Shown one piece after another: positions 35,362 through 46,742 of a DNA stretch of 64,000 nucleotides; positions within the stretch are counted from its first letter, which is position 1, and each line of letters begins with the position of its first letter. Made by a program: the position numbers and the translations under genes. Source of the DNA: Pseudisothecium myosuroides (lineage: Eukaryota > Streptophyta > Bryopsida > Hypnales > Lembophyllaceae); assembly GCA_951799445.1 (NCBI GenBank), contig OX637290.1:30808987-30872986 (forward strand), in the 5' to 3' direction. The notes under the pieces are model-generated. The model did not search any database, had not been told where the DNA came from, and saw nothing but the letters and a program-made list of their open reading frames with translations.

Positions 35362-36719
35362 ATGGTGTATAATGTGCATTTTAGGATACAAAGGTATACT
35401 TGAAGATGCAAAAAAACTCCAATTGACTTGATTTTTTTTGTAAATTCAAAAGTATCCATGAAAATGTTGCATAAAATTCATAAATTTTAAGACTTTGTTG
35501 TGAAATTTTTTATAAAATGTTTTACTCATTAAACAAAAAAAAATGGTGCAATTCCATATATACAGTCTCTTTAATAGGACTTAGAACATGGAAGGTAGGT
35601 CCAAATCACTTGCAGATTTTGAGTTGCATTGATATGTTAGGTGTGTAAGTGGCCATACAACTACTTTTGCAATAAACATTGCATGAAAATATAGTAAATT
35701 ATTTGTATGGCATTGGATTTGAAAACACTATACGCTTTGTTCAGACAATAAAAAAAGAATGTGCATACAAGGATGTGTTGATCATGTGTAGGAATAGTGA
35801 CCTTTTATCACTTAGAAATGACTTTCATTCCCCAAGTGTGTCATCAATTTCCTTTGATTTGTACTTCAATTTTTGGAAAATGACATTTATTCTTTGTTAG
35901 ACATGAAGACAATGAGTGGATTTGAGGATGGAAGTGGTTGGTAGGTAACAAAATAGACAATATTTACAAGCTATGCTAATCATTATTTGGGAAGTATTGC
36001 AACCTTGACATGTATATGTGGTCATATCTTGATATTTGAATGTATTTCACATGTTCATAAATTAATTATACTATGTTTGACCTAAATAACATATATAAGC
36101 CCATATAATGTGTTAAGAATATATCTCTAAGCCTCAATTTCATTTCTTCCAAAAAATGGACAATTTACATCAATCCATGACACGACTAAATTTAGATCAT
36201 ATTGATATCCAATACAATCATTTCCCTTGTCAAATATGAATTTCCGCATATTTAGAAGACTCTGTTGGTTCTCCATTTCCTTAAGGGATACAAATGGTCA
36301 TATCTTGATATCTGTATGTTACAAATGCTTTGACTTTCATAACATTCAGTAGTCTGTAATTTTGTTGTCTTTTCCCCAACATAATAATATACAATATTCT
36401 ATATCATTTCATCTCCCTAATGAAGTAATGCAAAATATTCTACATCTCATTAGTAGCTATAGAGGCACATGACATAAACCCTAAAAAAAAAATTGTCTGG
36501 TCATTGTAGAAATCATCTTTTCTAGAACCATATGAATCATCTACTTAAAAAATCAAAAATACTTATTGGAGGTCAAATTACAAGTCTTTAAGCAAGAGAA
36601 TGGTGAGTGTGTTTTGCCACCATATTGATGTTGTAGCTAACTTTTGTTCTTTGTAGTGTGCCTTGTATTGTTGCCACAATATAATAAAATAAAAATAAAA
36701 ATAAAATTCTAATTTTTTT
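35362..36719. other. Intergenic sequence, nothing recognised
   Basis: Only A/T-rich sequence and short frames. Confidence 0.4.
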
Positions 36720-37300
36720 ATTCATAAAACTTCAAACTTCAATATCTTTTCTATCATGAGTCGGAAGGCCACGAAACAAAGTCCATGCACCCCTTTTTGC
36801 TGAGGATTTGCCGACAATATCAAGAATGCAACCAAAGGATGCACAATCTAAGGGATCTCACCATGACAAACAAACAAAACAAACAAACATCCTCATTTAA
36901 TGTATGGACTAGTGTAGCCCTGTGTCATTGCCACACCCAAAACAAAAGTAAAAGTCATTTTAAAAACAAAAAATAACTCAAAACCTCATAATTTTCCCAC
37001 CGTAGGTCCAAATGCCACAAAACTAAGCCCATGTATCCCTCCTCGCCGAGGGCTTTCCAACTGTACTAAGAACATGAGAATTTGACACATGTTTCAAAAG
37101 ATACATAATTTAACATCATTTAGTAATTTTTAAGAACAAAAAATAACTCGAAAATCGATAACTTTTCCACCGTAGGTCCAAACGCCACGAAACCAAGCTC
37201 GTGTAGCCCTCCCTGTCGAGGGCTTTTCGATAGTACCAAGCATGCCACCGGGGGACGCACGGTCCGAGAGATCTCGACGTGACAAACAAAACAAAACAAA
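36720..37300. repeat. Three degenerate tandem copies, about 170-240 bp each
   Basis: Corresponding motifs recur at about 36733, 36973 and 37143: a GGCCACGAAAC / GCCACAAAAC block, then a GAGGGCTTT(C/T) block, then a run ending in gacaaacaaaacaa. The last two starts are 170 bp apart. The middle copy lacks the AACAA-rich tail. Confidence 0.8.
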
Positions 37301-38819
37301 ACAATCAAACAAGCAACCTATCTTAAGGTATGGATGACTATACAAATATGGTTTTTGCAATACTCCATCCTTCTACAGTAACAATACATATTTATATAGT
37401 ATAGAATGTCGAGAAATCAATGAGGGGCAATCTAATTTCACTATTTTGTATACTGTAGTGAAAGTTATCCCCTCTGTCCAACTAAAAACCTCCAAAAAGC
37501 TTCCCCATGAGGGATTAACTATACTTTTAGTCTTTGTGCTAGTGATGCATGCATTCAAAAACTAGCAACCCATCCCTTAGATCTATGCAAAATCTCCGGC
37601 TTAGGTGTTGTTGTTTAGGCATCCAAAATCCATGCAAAAAGTATCATATTTGAATATAGTTTTTGAATTTCTGCTAACTCCATCATTCTTGATGATTTAA
37701 TGGTTGGTGGCAACAATAGGATCTAAAAAACATTTGTCCCGAAAGAAACATGACCCACTTCATGAACAAATCTTTATAGTGCCAAAGTGGTCACCAAACC
37801 CATTGTCAACACCATTGTCTAAGGAAGCACAACAAGTACAAGGTGCCTCGAGCTCATAAGGGCAAGGCTAAGCTTTCTAGGAGAGGAGTGCTTCCTGATC
37901 TTGTGACTTGCCTCCACAAGGTTGTTCAACATGGCTAAGGCTTACTCAACGGTCGAAGTCATAAAATGGAGCTTTTTAGTGGGACAAAAATTGTGCTGAT
38001 TTGGAGGTTTTTAGTGGGACAGAGGGAGTATGTTGGAAAATTAGTGTGACCGTAATATTAGTGTCATACTAAACAGCCTACGTACGTACCATGTATTCCA
38101 CCCAAAACTCGCCGTCAGAAACTGAAGAGGCGGTGCAGTTGCCTGCCACCTCATAGCTGGCTGGTTTCCGTCAACAACTGGGAAAAAAAAGAAAAAAGAA
38201 AAGAAAAAAGAATTCCGTATTTCAGTTCCGTCGTTATGGAGAAAAAGGAAACCAAATAAAAATAATTCACTTTGACGGACTGACATGAATCTTATGATTC
38301 GGTCCGATCATCGACTCACAGTCTCTCGACGCGTGGATTCTGAAAATAGTGTGTCTCAGAAATTGGTTGGGTGAGAAGCCTCAGAGGAGATTGTTTGGGA
38401 CACGTGGAGAATGTTCAGAAGGCAGCACGGAAGGCGAAGGTACCAGCATGAAGGGGACAGGGAGTGACTCACCAGGGGTGTCAGTTTTTTTGGTCTGTCT
38501 GTCACTCGCTCTTCAATCAATTAAAAGAAAAAGAAAAAAAAAGAGAAGTCTCAATTCCTAAAGCGAAAAACATTGAAATTGTCGAAAAAGTTTGGGAAGG
38601 TGCCGGCATCTGTGGTCGCCTCCGCTCCCAACTGATGATCATGCGTCAAAATAGTATTTGTATGCTATTGGGTCTTACTGGATTAGCAAGAGCAGAAATA
38701 CACTTCAGTATGCATAAGTTATGAATTTTTAATTTATTACCACGAACTATAGTTACGTATTTAAAAAAAATTAAATCTCATTACCTATTATATATTGAAT
38801 ACATTGATAGTGTCTTGTT
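37301..38819. other. Intergenic sequence; possible distal upstream region of the pyrophosphorylase gene
   Basis: No gene recognised. A G-box core CACGTG lies at 38401-38406 in ACACGTGGA, about 1.7 kb upstream of the proposed TATA box. Its relevance is unknown. Confidence 0.3.
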
Positions 38820-39600
38820 TGCATCCGCATTGGGTCACAATTGCTTCTATGCTGTATTCCATTTGCATCTATATTGTGTCTCAATTCCATCCGTATTGGA
38901 TCCAATTTCATCCACATTGGTCCCGATTGCACCCAGGTTGTGCTCCAATTCCATCCACGTCGGGTCCCCTTTCATCCGTGTTAACCCCTTAAGGACCAAA
39001 GTCCCCTCGGGGGACTTTCGGGATTTTGGGCAGGCTCGTGTGACCTCAAAGTTTGACCTGATTTTTTGAAACTTTTTTTGAAGATAGGGAATGTTAGTAG
39101 CTTTCTAAAAATATAATTTTTTTTTCCAATCGGTGCCCGGGAGCAAAAGTTATGCCACCCTAAGCCCCCAAAGCTGTTCGCCAGGCAGAAAAAAAAGACC
39201 CACAAAAAAATGAATTTTTTATTTATTTATTTTTTTTTTGAAAGATCATGTTTTTGTCTATATGTGAAGCTTAGATTCATTCTATTTGGACTCAGAATGA
39301 GAAAGTTATGAGCAATCTTGTTTTTCGGGCAATCTAAGTATCTTCTTCAAAAAAACTTCTTCTTCCAACTTCAAATGCTAATATCAAACTTCATGAAATT
39401 TTTACCACATGATCTGAGACAAGTGAACTACAAGATCCTACGGTTAGATTCTTAAAATTTTTTTTTTTTTTGGTTTAGAGAGTGATCGCAGCAGAAATGG
39501 CAGTTTTCAGTGGTTTTGGAGCCAGAAAATGCCTTGGTCCTTTAGGAGTTAAACCACTATTTCATCCATGTGTAACCACAATTTCATCCACGTCCTGTCC
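38820..39600. repeat. Minisatellite of about 21-bp units, split by a TTAA element
   Basis: Degenerate units of the form TTCATCCACATTGGTCCCAA run from about 38820 to 38980 and resume at 39560-39600 (ttcatccatgtgtaaccaca, ttcatccacgtcctgtcccg). The interruption is exactly the element at 38981-39552. Confidence 0.85.
38981..39552 (-). mobile_element. TTAA element, 572 bp, inserted in a minisatellite upstream of the gene
   Basis: TTAA (38981-38984), then CCCCTTAAGGACCAAAGTCC and the palindrome GTCCCCTCGGGGGAC. The right end is TGCCTTGGTCCTTTAGGAG-TTAA (39549-39552). It is an internal-deletion form of family A: both ends are well conserved and about 350 bp of the body is missing. Confidence 0.92.
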
Positions 39601-40065
39601 CGATTCAGGTAGCCACTAGCCAGTAGCTCCCTGTATCATGTGGGCGACCTCCTTTTCATCCATCCCAGATCCATTCATTTCGGGAGCCCGGTGCATGTGA
39701 AAACCGCAACTGAACCAGTTGGTTGGGTGCGTGTGAAAAATCAGCGCTGCAAGCGCGACGGACACGCAACAGAAAGGAGCGACGGACGGACGTTCACGCA
39801 GGCAGGCAGGCAGGCGCCAGGACGACGACGACGAGGACGACAATGACGACCGCTGCGTGGCCCCCGCGAAAGCCGGCAACTGGACAACGGACGGTAAAGG
39901 CCAACCGTTGCTCCATTCTGCGGTCGGGAGCAGTCGGTTGGGGAGGCGCGTTTGGAGCCTTGCGCGCAGCCAGGCACCTTCTTGCGGGACCCCTGTTGTT
40001 ACTGTGCTCGGGCCCCGCTAGACCCCCTTGGGCCCCTAGATACTACCCTTGCATGCGCTCCATCC
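39601..40065 (+). promoter_or_regulatory. GC-rich upstream region of the pyrophosphorylase gene
   Basis: The composition shifts abruptly from A/T-rich to G/C-rich, with a short (GAC)n run at about 39819-39850 and C-rich blocks near 40010-40040. Open frames of up to 146 codons cross it on both strands but lack recognisable domains and are expected in GC-rich DNA. Position and composition fit a proximal promoter. Confidence 0.5.
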
Positions 40066-40075
40066 ATATTTATAG
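40066..40075 (+). promoter_or_regulatory. Candidate TATA box
   Basis: ATATTTATAG lies in a GC-rich setting. A start about 30 bp downstream would fall near 40100 in the CA-rich stretch gcacacacactcacacag, implying a leader of nearly 800 nt to the chosen ATG. Confidence 0.5.
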
Positions 40076-40099
40076 CACAGGCAGGGGCACAGTGGAGGG

Positions 40100-40895
40100 G
40101 CACACACACTCACACAGACAGACACTTCCAACAACAGACCACCGCGAGATCGACCTCAGTTAGTTCGCGCAGTCAGCTTAACTCAGTAGGAGTCGTAGTC
40201 GAAGTTTTTGGAGCAGGCAGGAGGCATTGAAGCGCAGTGCTCGGGTGGTGCATAACTTAGAATCCTTCCATTGAAGTGGAGGAGGAGTTCGTTGGTTCGG
40301 TTGGCCAGCCAAGTCAGACACTTACTTGGTTTCTTTATTCGTCGACATTACTGGTTGTGCGCGGAGATCGTTGGTGGAGGAATAACGGGAGCTTGCATTC
40401 TTGGGAGGAGGCAGTGGTCGTACTAAGCTTAGAAGGTGTGTGTATGGGGATTGAGGAAATGGGTTGGGAGTCCTGGGACAAGGAGTGAATTGGTTTATGT
40501 GAATTGGTGTGGGTTGCTGTTAGTGTTGGAGGTGTTTGGGCAGCTGGGGTGGTGGTCGGAGTTGCGAGTGGTTTGCTGGTTTGAGGAATTGGTCTTGGTG
40601 ATGAGCGGTTGTGAAAGAGGCGGTGTTGTAATTGTTTTGGGGTTCGGGGAGGAACTTGGCATTGGCATTGGGAATCAACGGTCTTTGATTCCCTGGTGGA
40701 AAATGGTGGTTTGTTGTGCATGCGCACGGGGATCGGGGAGGAGCCTGTGATGTGTAGCCCTTCTTCTGTGTCGCCGAGTAGTGGATTCTGAAGCATTCTT
40801 CGTTTGGTTGTGGTACAGGTGTTGGTTTGATTGTAGCCTAAAAAACAGGGTGTTTGAAGAAGCTGTACTCACCGACAACAAGGAAATTGGCCGCA
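40100..40895 (+). other. Probable 5' leader, perhaps with an intron
   Basis: There is no conserved coding content before the ATG at 40896. The part from about 40440 to 40836 is T/G-rich like an intron. A good acceptor (TTTGATTGTAG, ending at 40836) and a possible donor (GAAG-GTGTGT near 40434) are present, so the mature leader may be only about 400 nt. RNA reads would settle this. Confidence 0.4.
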
Positions 40896-43450
40896 ATGGC
40901 AGCAGCTGCAGGGATGTTCGCTTCCACGAGCTACTGCCGAGCAGCTCGCCTCAGTCACGAGGCGTTCCCGTCGGGGTTCAAGGGAGACTCGAAGAACCTG
41001 GCTTCTGGAGGTTTCATGGCTGATAACAGCTTGAAGGCCAATGTCTGCCCCAAACCCAAGCTTTCCCGAAGCAAGTCGAGCACTTTCGAAGTCTCGGCCG
41101 TGCTGGCTGAGCGACCCGTGGATACTCTTGTAAAGGTGCGTTGCACGCATGCTGACACACCCACCCACCCTCCCACGTGAAATGAATGTTTTTCTTTCAG
41201 GTTTTCAATTGCAATCGTGGTGGTGGTGGATGCTGATCTGGTTGGGTGGACGTTTTTCCTGCTTGCAGACTCCTGAGAGGGTGACCAATCTTCCGAAAGA
41301 GCAAGTGAACATGACGAAAGTATTTTCGATCATTTTGGGAGGCGGGGCAGGCACCAGGCTTAACCCTCTCACTCTCCGCCGCGCAAAGCCAGCGGTAAGC
41401 TCGCTCACGGTACTTGTTAAGTTATTCGAATCATCGCTAGTCACCGACCAGCTAAACACGAAGTTAGTGATCAATTTCGGTGGGGTGCTGATGAATCTGT
41501 TGTTGTGTGCTGGGGTTGTGTGTGACCAGGTGCCGCTGGGAGGTGGCTACCGATTGATCGACGTGCCGATGAGCAACTGCATCAACAGCGGGATCAACAA
41601 AATTTACGTCCTCACGCAGTTCAATTCGACCTCCCTGAACCGCCATCTCGCGCGCACCTACAACTTCGGGAACGGGTGCAACTTCGGAGATGGCTATGTG
41701 GAGGTGCTGGCGGCCGCGCAGAGGCCTGGTCAAGACGGCCAGAAGTGGTTCGAGGGAACCGCGGACGCCGTGCGCCAGTACTTGTGGTTGCTGGAGGACG
41801 CCAAAAACAAGGACGTTGAGGATGTGGTCATCTTGTCCGGCGATCACCTCTACCGCATGGATTACCAAGATTTTGTCCAGGTAGGGATCCATCCGTACGT
41901 CCTCTTCCAACATCTGGGCTTTCTGACATTCCCTGTTTCGTGTGATCTGTAGTTGTACGGGTTTCAAAGTACCGTTTCCTTTTGACATGTTCAAATTTCT
42001 TCTTCGTCGTTTTATTTGAGACTTTTTGACGAGTGAGGAGCAGAATCTTCGTGTAGAATCACTCTTGGGATCCACCCATCCTCTTCTAACATCTGGGCTT
42101 TTCGACGTTCCCTGTCGTGTGATCTGTAGTACCGGATTCAAAGTACCGTAACTTCCTTTTTGACATGTTCAAATTTCTTCTTTGTCGTGTCATTTGAGGC
42201 TTTTTGACGAGTGAGGAGCAGAATCTCTGTGTAGAATCACTTTTCGAACTGGATTCCTCTTACGAATCGTGCATACTTGCTCGCATTTTTACTGAGATAT
42301 GTCTTGGTTTTGCAGAAGCACAAGGACTCCGGAGCCGATGTATCCGTCTCCTGTGTCCCGATGGACGACAGTCGGGCCTCCGACTACGGCTTGATGAAGA
42401 TTGATGGCAAAGGCCGGATCAACTACTTCAACGAGAAGCCGAAGGGTGACGACTTGCAATCCATGCAAGTCGACACCACCGTCCTGGGGCTCTCCCCCGA
42501 GGAGGCCAAGAAGAAGCCCTACATTGCTTCCATGGGGATCTACGTCTTCAAGAAGAGCGTGCTCACCAAGCTCCTCCGGTGGCGTTACCCCATGTGCAAC
42601 GACTTCGGATCGGAGATCATTCCGCAAGCGGCGAAGGAGTTTAACGTCCACGCCTACCTCTTCAACGACTACTGGGAAGACATCGGCACCATCAAGTCGT
42701 TCTTCGATGCGAATCTGGCCCTCTGTTCGCAATCTCCGAAGTTTAGCTTCTACGACGCCGCGAGGCCGACGTACACTTCGGCGAGGTACCTTCCCCCGAC
42801 GAAGATCGAGCAGTGTCGAGTGATTGACTCGATCGTCTCACACGGATGTTTCTTGCGAGACTGTCGGGTCGAGAATTCGATCATCGGGGTGAGGTCGAGG
42901 CTTGAGTCGGGGTGCGACGTCAAGAGGGCACTGGTCATGGGAAACGACTCCTACGAAACCGATCCCGAAGCGGCGGAGCTTCTGGAGGAAGGGAAGGTGC
43001 CGCTGGGAATCGGACAGAATACGAAGCTGAGAAACTGCATTGTCGACAAGAACGCCAGGATCGGGAGTAATGTTGTGATCGCCAACACGGATGTGAGCAC
43101 CAAACCCTAATCCCCTGCTTTGCCAATTTATGCAATTTTCGTCTCTGATTCTGGTGATACGAAACTTGTCACCAATTTTCACAATTGGATTTATCGAATT
43201 TGCCGTTTTTAAACTACGAATCGTTCGGTTCGAGTTCTGTGCTGTGACTGGATCCCTGTTTTGCCATTTTCAAACTACGATTCTTTTGGTTCGAGTTCAG
43301 TGTTGTCACTGCATCCCTGACGTTTTGTGGTTCTGAATTCCCTTGCAGAACGTGTTTGAATCTGCGAAGCCAGAACTCGGATTCTACATTCGATCCGGCA
43401 TTGTGGTGGTTTGCAAAAACGCAGTCATTCCCCACGGCACGGTCATTTAA
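40896..43450 (+). CDS. ADP-glucose pyrophosphorylase large subunit, plastid (five coding exons)
   Basis: Catalyses glucose-1-phosphate plus ATP to ADP-glucose plus pyrophosphate, the committed step of starch synthesis, as part of a plastid heterotetramer with the small subunit. Exons: 40896-41135, 41269-41394, 41530-41880, 42316-43092, 43349-43450; every intron is GT-AG and phase 0; 531 residues. Residues 1 to about 75 resemble a Ser/Ala/Arg/Lys-rich transit peptide ahead of the VSAVLAERP block. [18 protein letters not shown] (104-121) binds nucleotide. [21 protein letters not shown] is typical of large rather than small subunits. [10 protein letters not shown] holds the catalytic Asp (227), NEKPKG the sugar-phosphate Lys (280), and FGSEIIP lies at 336-342. 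The beta-helix domain ends [20 protein letters not shown], retaining the activator-site Lys (521). Arg110 and Lys120 correspond to the small-subunit residues needed for catalysis, lost in potato large subunit, so this subunit may be active itself. The ATG is the first in frame after an upstream TTG. Codons are GC-rich relative to flanks. Confidence 0.96.
41884..42244 (+). repeat. Tandem duplication within intron 3
   Basis: Units at 41884-42066 and 42067-42244 (183-bp period) share GGGATCCA, AACATCTGGGCTTT, TTCAAAGTACCGT, TTTTTGACGAGTGAGGAGCA and GTAGAATCACT. Both lie inside the 435-bp intron. Without the duplication intron 3 would be about 250 bp, close to intron 4. Confidence 0.95.
43199..43320 (+). 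repeat. Tandem duplication within intron 4
   Basis: Two 61-bp units (from 43199 and 43260) share TTTGCC, AAACTACGA, GGTTCGAGTTC and CATCCCTG or GATCCCTG. They are diverged by several substitutions. Confidence 0.9.
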
Positions 43451-43751
43451 ACAATTGAATAGAAGGATCCAATTCTTTTTGAGAATGAGATCAATCCTTG
43501 ATGCGCATCCCGATGCTGCTCCTCGTGAAAGGGTGAAGTGACCATGAAAGATAGCGAGCTCGTTCTGGAGTTCGTGCGAGCCTGTGAATTCATCGTCACC
43601 CAGAGGGAAGAAAGAGAGATGGTGATGCTGCTATGGCTATAACTATGTCGCAGCAGCTGCAGCCGCCCCTGAAGTGTACAATAGGCAGTGACTGAAGAAA
43701 GTGAAGGAGGTTCATCTAGATTAGATGAGCCCGGGTAGGAAGCTATGGCTG
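43451..43751 (+). other. 3' untranslated region of the pyrophosphorylase gene (proposed)
   Basis: Follows the TAA stop at 43448-43450 and keeps gene-like base composition. No canonical AATAAA was found within it; the nearest seen is at 44575-44580, so the 3' end is undetermined. Confidence 0.5.
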
Positions 43752-44230
43752 GGTCAATTTTGGAGTGTATAGCGTGATCGAAGTTCCTATCGTACTTCTG
43801 TATTATACCCCTGGTTTATCAAAGATTCGGGTCACCTCGGGGCAATGCCGTCGAGGTGGTATGATGCTTGGCTCCAACTCCGCGACTCCTGGTTTTTCTT
43901 TTGGTTCAGTCTTGGCTTGCGTTGTTTCTGGTGACTGGGAATTTGGCTCTGCAAGTTATGACTTCGGTTTTGCTTTCTTTTTCGTTCACTACTTACAGTC
44001 AACCTTCTCTTGTGATTATACCTTTTGAAGGAAACAAATATGGTTCAATTTGAGTGTACAGTGATTGAAATTTCTAATATACTTTCGTATTTTATGCTGG
44101 TTTATCGAATACTTGGGTCTCTTCGGTGCAATGCTTTCAACTGAGATAGACGGTGGTATGCTTTGTTTCAAATCTATGATTTGTGATTGCCGTTTTTGAT
44201 TGGCTGAGATTTGGTTTTCATAGTGTTTGA
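43752..44230 (+). repeat. Diverged tandem duplication in the 3' flank, 291-bp period
   Basis: Matching blocks: GGGTCAATTTTGGAGTGTA (43751) with GGTTCAATTTGAGTGTA (44042), CTGGTTTATC with the same, GGGTCACCTCGGGGCAATGC with GGGTCTCTTCGGTGCAATGC, and GGTGGTATG with the same. The second copy is partial. Confidence 0.8.
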
Positions 44231-46742
44231 CGATTTCATCCTGGGAACAGTTCCAGTGGGAGCATTTTTTCTTCTCCACAAAATACGGTATGACTTTGGA
44301 TTCGCTTACCATTTTTAGATCTTACTGAAGTTACAGAATTCATTCTACAGTAGTGTTTTCCAGCTACGGTATTGAGTCTTTCAGTACATTACCAGTCTGA
44401 CAATTTTGTCCCCATTCTAAGGGATTTCAGTGCCACAAGGAAAAATATACTCCGTTATTTGCCTACTCTAGTAAAATTGTGGGTAGCCATTGTCATAATC
44501 ATTACAATATTTTGTATTTAGAATTGTTACATATGTACAACATGGAAGTATTGTATACTCGAGCAATAAATATCCGAGATTTATTTCCCAGATTGTGAAT
44601 ATCTCTCTGGAATATTCAATTATTCCATATTCTACACAAGTACTTGACTTAAAAAATTTCATATAGTATTTACAGTCCGTTTTCTCCAATTGAATCCAAT
44701 GCATCAAGGATCATAATTGCTAACCCCGCCTCCTCCCATGCCGCATAATTTGTAGGACTATCCTAACATCCTTCACCTAACTTACAAGGGTTTTGTTAAA
44801 CACATGTGATTCTTCTCTTCCTTCATTTAGTAGCGGCTACAAAAGGGGTGGAACTTTCTATTGATTGTTTAGTTCGTCGTGCGCCAGTAAAAAAACCCAT
44901 TTGAACGTGGGGAGGTTCAGTTTGAAACGGTTATTCGACGTGAACCTGCATGCAACTGTGGACAATGAGATCGCACGATTTCAGACAATCGGAGGGTCCA
45001 CCAGCAGTTGGCTAAGTACACGGCATTCAGCCCTCTCTCCTACTTGGGAAACCAGAGAGCGACACCTGCCCTGAGCATGCAAGACAACTGTTCCTGTACC
45101 TCGTACTTTTAAATTCTGATCATATCGATAACAGTGTTACGACAGTAGTCAGGCGCGGAAACTGGCGAAATCAGTGGCGTGGGAGTAGAAGAAAATGCCG
45201 TGGTGACGGACCTGACGGACCTGCTTGAAAGTGATAAGCTTGACTTACTAGAAAATGGAACTGTGAGTTATATAAAATTTCAGTTGAATGTCTGAAAACT
45301 TAGTCGAACTTTCTTTCAGAGTGTTGAAATTCATTAACTTAACTTAGTGACGGGAGCTTAGGGTGCTGCTACAGTATTCTTGATGGGTCGGAGGATGGAA
45401 CTGACGAACACGACCCAAGGTTGACCAGTGATGTGCAGAACGCCAGATACAAAAAATAATACAGGGAAACATGTGTAACTTACCGGTACTCTATATTTAT
45501 TCACCTGAATGCAATGGCGTTCAGAATTATTGTACTTGCTATTCAAGATGGATGACATTGCGACACTTGTCCACTACTCATTGTCGGACTTGGTTCCACC
45601 AATGCAAGAATGAACATTTTTAAGCTTAACTTAACTTAGTTTCATACTAATTTTCTTAATATTGCAAACATTGAAACAAGTATTCATGCTTGATTCTAGA
45701 TACCCCCGAATAGAAGTGAATCCATGTGTTTGTGTACAAATACTGAGTATTTGTGCTCCGTAATTTTGATGACCATAACTCTAACCAGGAGCGAGAACTT
45801 TGAAAACTTCAGAATCTTAGTTTACAGAACCCAATCGCAGTCTTAAGATTCCTTGTTGCGGTTTATGTTTTGAGAGTTTCAATGTTGAGGGAAGTTCCTA
45901 ATTCTGTACTCACTTGCTCACTCCCAAAACCGTTCTTTTTAGCCAAACACGATTGTACAAACTTCAGTACAGATACCGGCCGGGATATATTAGTTAGATG
46001 TTTGTAAGTTAGTGTCTGCTACCCACCCTCAAGAATTGTGCAGAAATTGTGCCCATGAAAGCCATCAGAAAGCTGTTCTACAGTAGGATATTTAGTGCGC
46101 CGCTGTTTCGAAAAAGGAGACCGAATCGATAAGCTCTAGAAGCTTTAATTCCAGGAGCTGCTACGACATGCACATGCAAGCTGCAAGCTGTTGGAAGACT
46201 AGAACCTTTCAGTCAAAGAAGATGGACCACTTTGAACCTCCTTTTGGCGACCCAAATGCACGTGAATATATGTGTTCTGAAACATTGTGGCAATACAGTC
46301 AAAACTCTCTAATTGGTGTCCAGAGATATAAGAGAATGTTACAACATTCAGAGCGCATAATCAGTTAATTTTGAACATCCATTCACCAGATTTTGTTGAG
46401 AGGACAGAGGATGTGCTATCAAAGAGGTTTGGGTGTAACTTAATTTCAAAATTCAATCTCGCCAATCTTTACAATAATCATTCCTTTACCTGACTCACTT
46501 TCAATTGTAACTGCCGAATGGCATGTTTTCTCTGTGAAGAATTACAGTACTTGAACGTTTGTGCCAGCTTTGCCAGACCAGCTTTGAAAGAGTCTCCTGG
46601 GAACAATTGCGATCGATTGCCCTCTCTAACTTAGCATCTTGTTTGAAAAGAATTTGTTTTGAGACGCAATCTTCTCCCCAACAATTCATGTTTAATGTTC
46701 TCTAAACTGGTGGTTTTCTCAGTTCAGAGCAAATGTGAAAAT
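44231..46742. other. Intergenic sequence, nothing recognised
   Basis: Frames up to 98 codons occur without recognisable motifs. Confidence 0.35.

Noticed and set aside
39723..40163. 146-codon plus-strand frame upstream of the gene
   Set aside because: It runs through the GAC repeat, the GC-rich promoter and the TATA box, with no recognisable domain.
41201..41268. Alternative acceptor TTTCTTTCAG (ending 41200) for exon 2
   Set aside because: The in-phase reading from 41201 meets a stop within twelve codons, whereas the acceptor ending at 41268 keeps the frame.
41464..42141. 225-codon frame antisense to pyrophosphorylase exon 3 and intron 3
   Set aside because: It is a shadow of GC-rich coding sequence on the other strand and crosses the duplicated intron; the plus strand has a clear family match.
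42289..42823. 147-codon minus-strand and 140-codon alternative plus-strand frames inside exon 4
   Set aside because: They overlap the conserved pyrophosphorylase frame and are explained by its codon bias.
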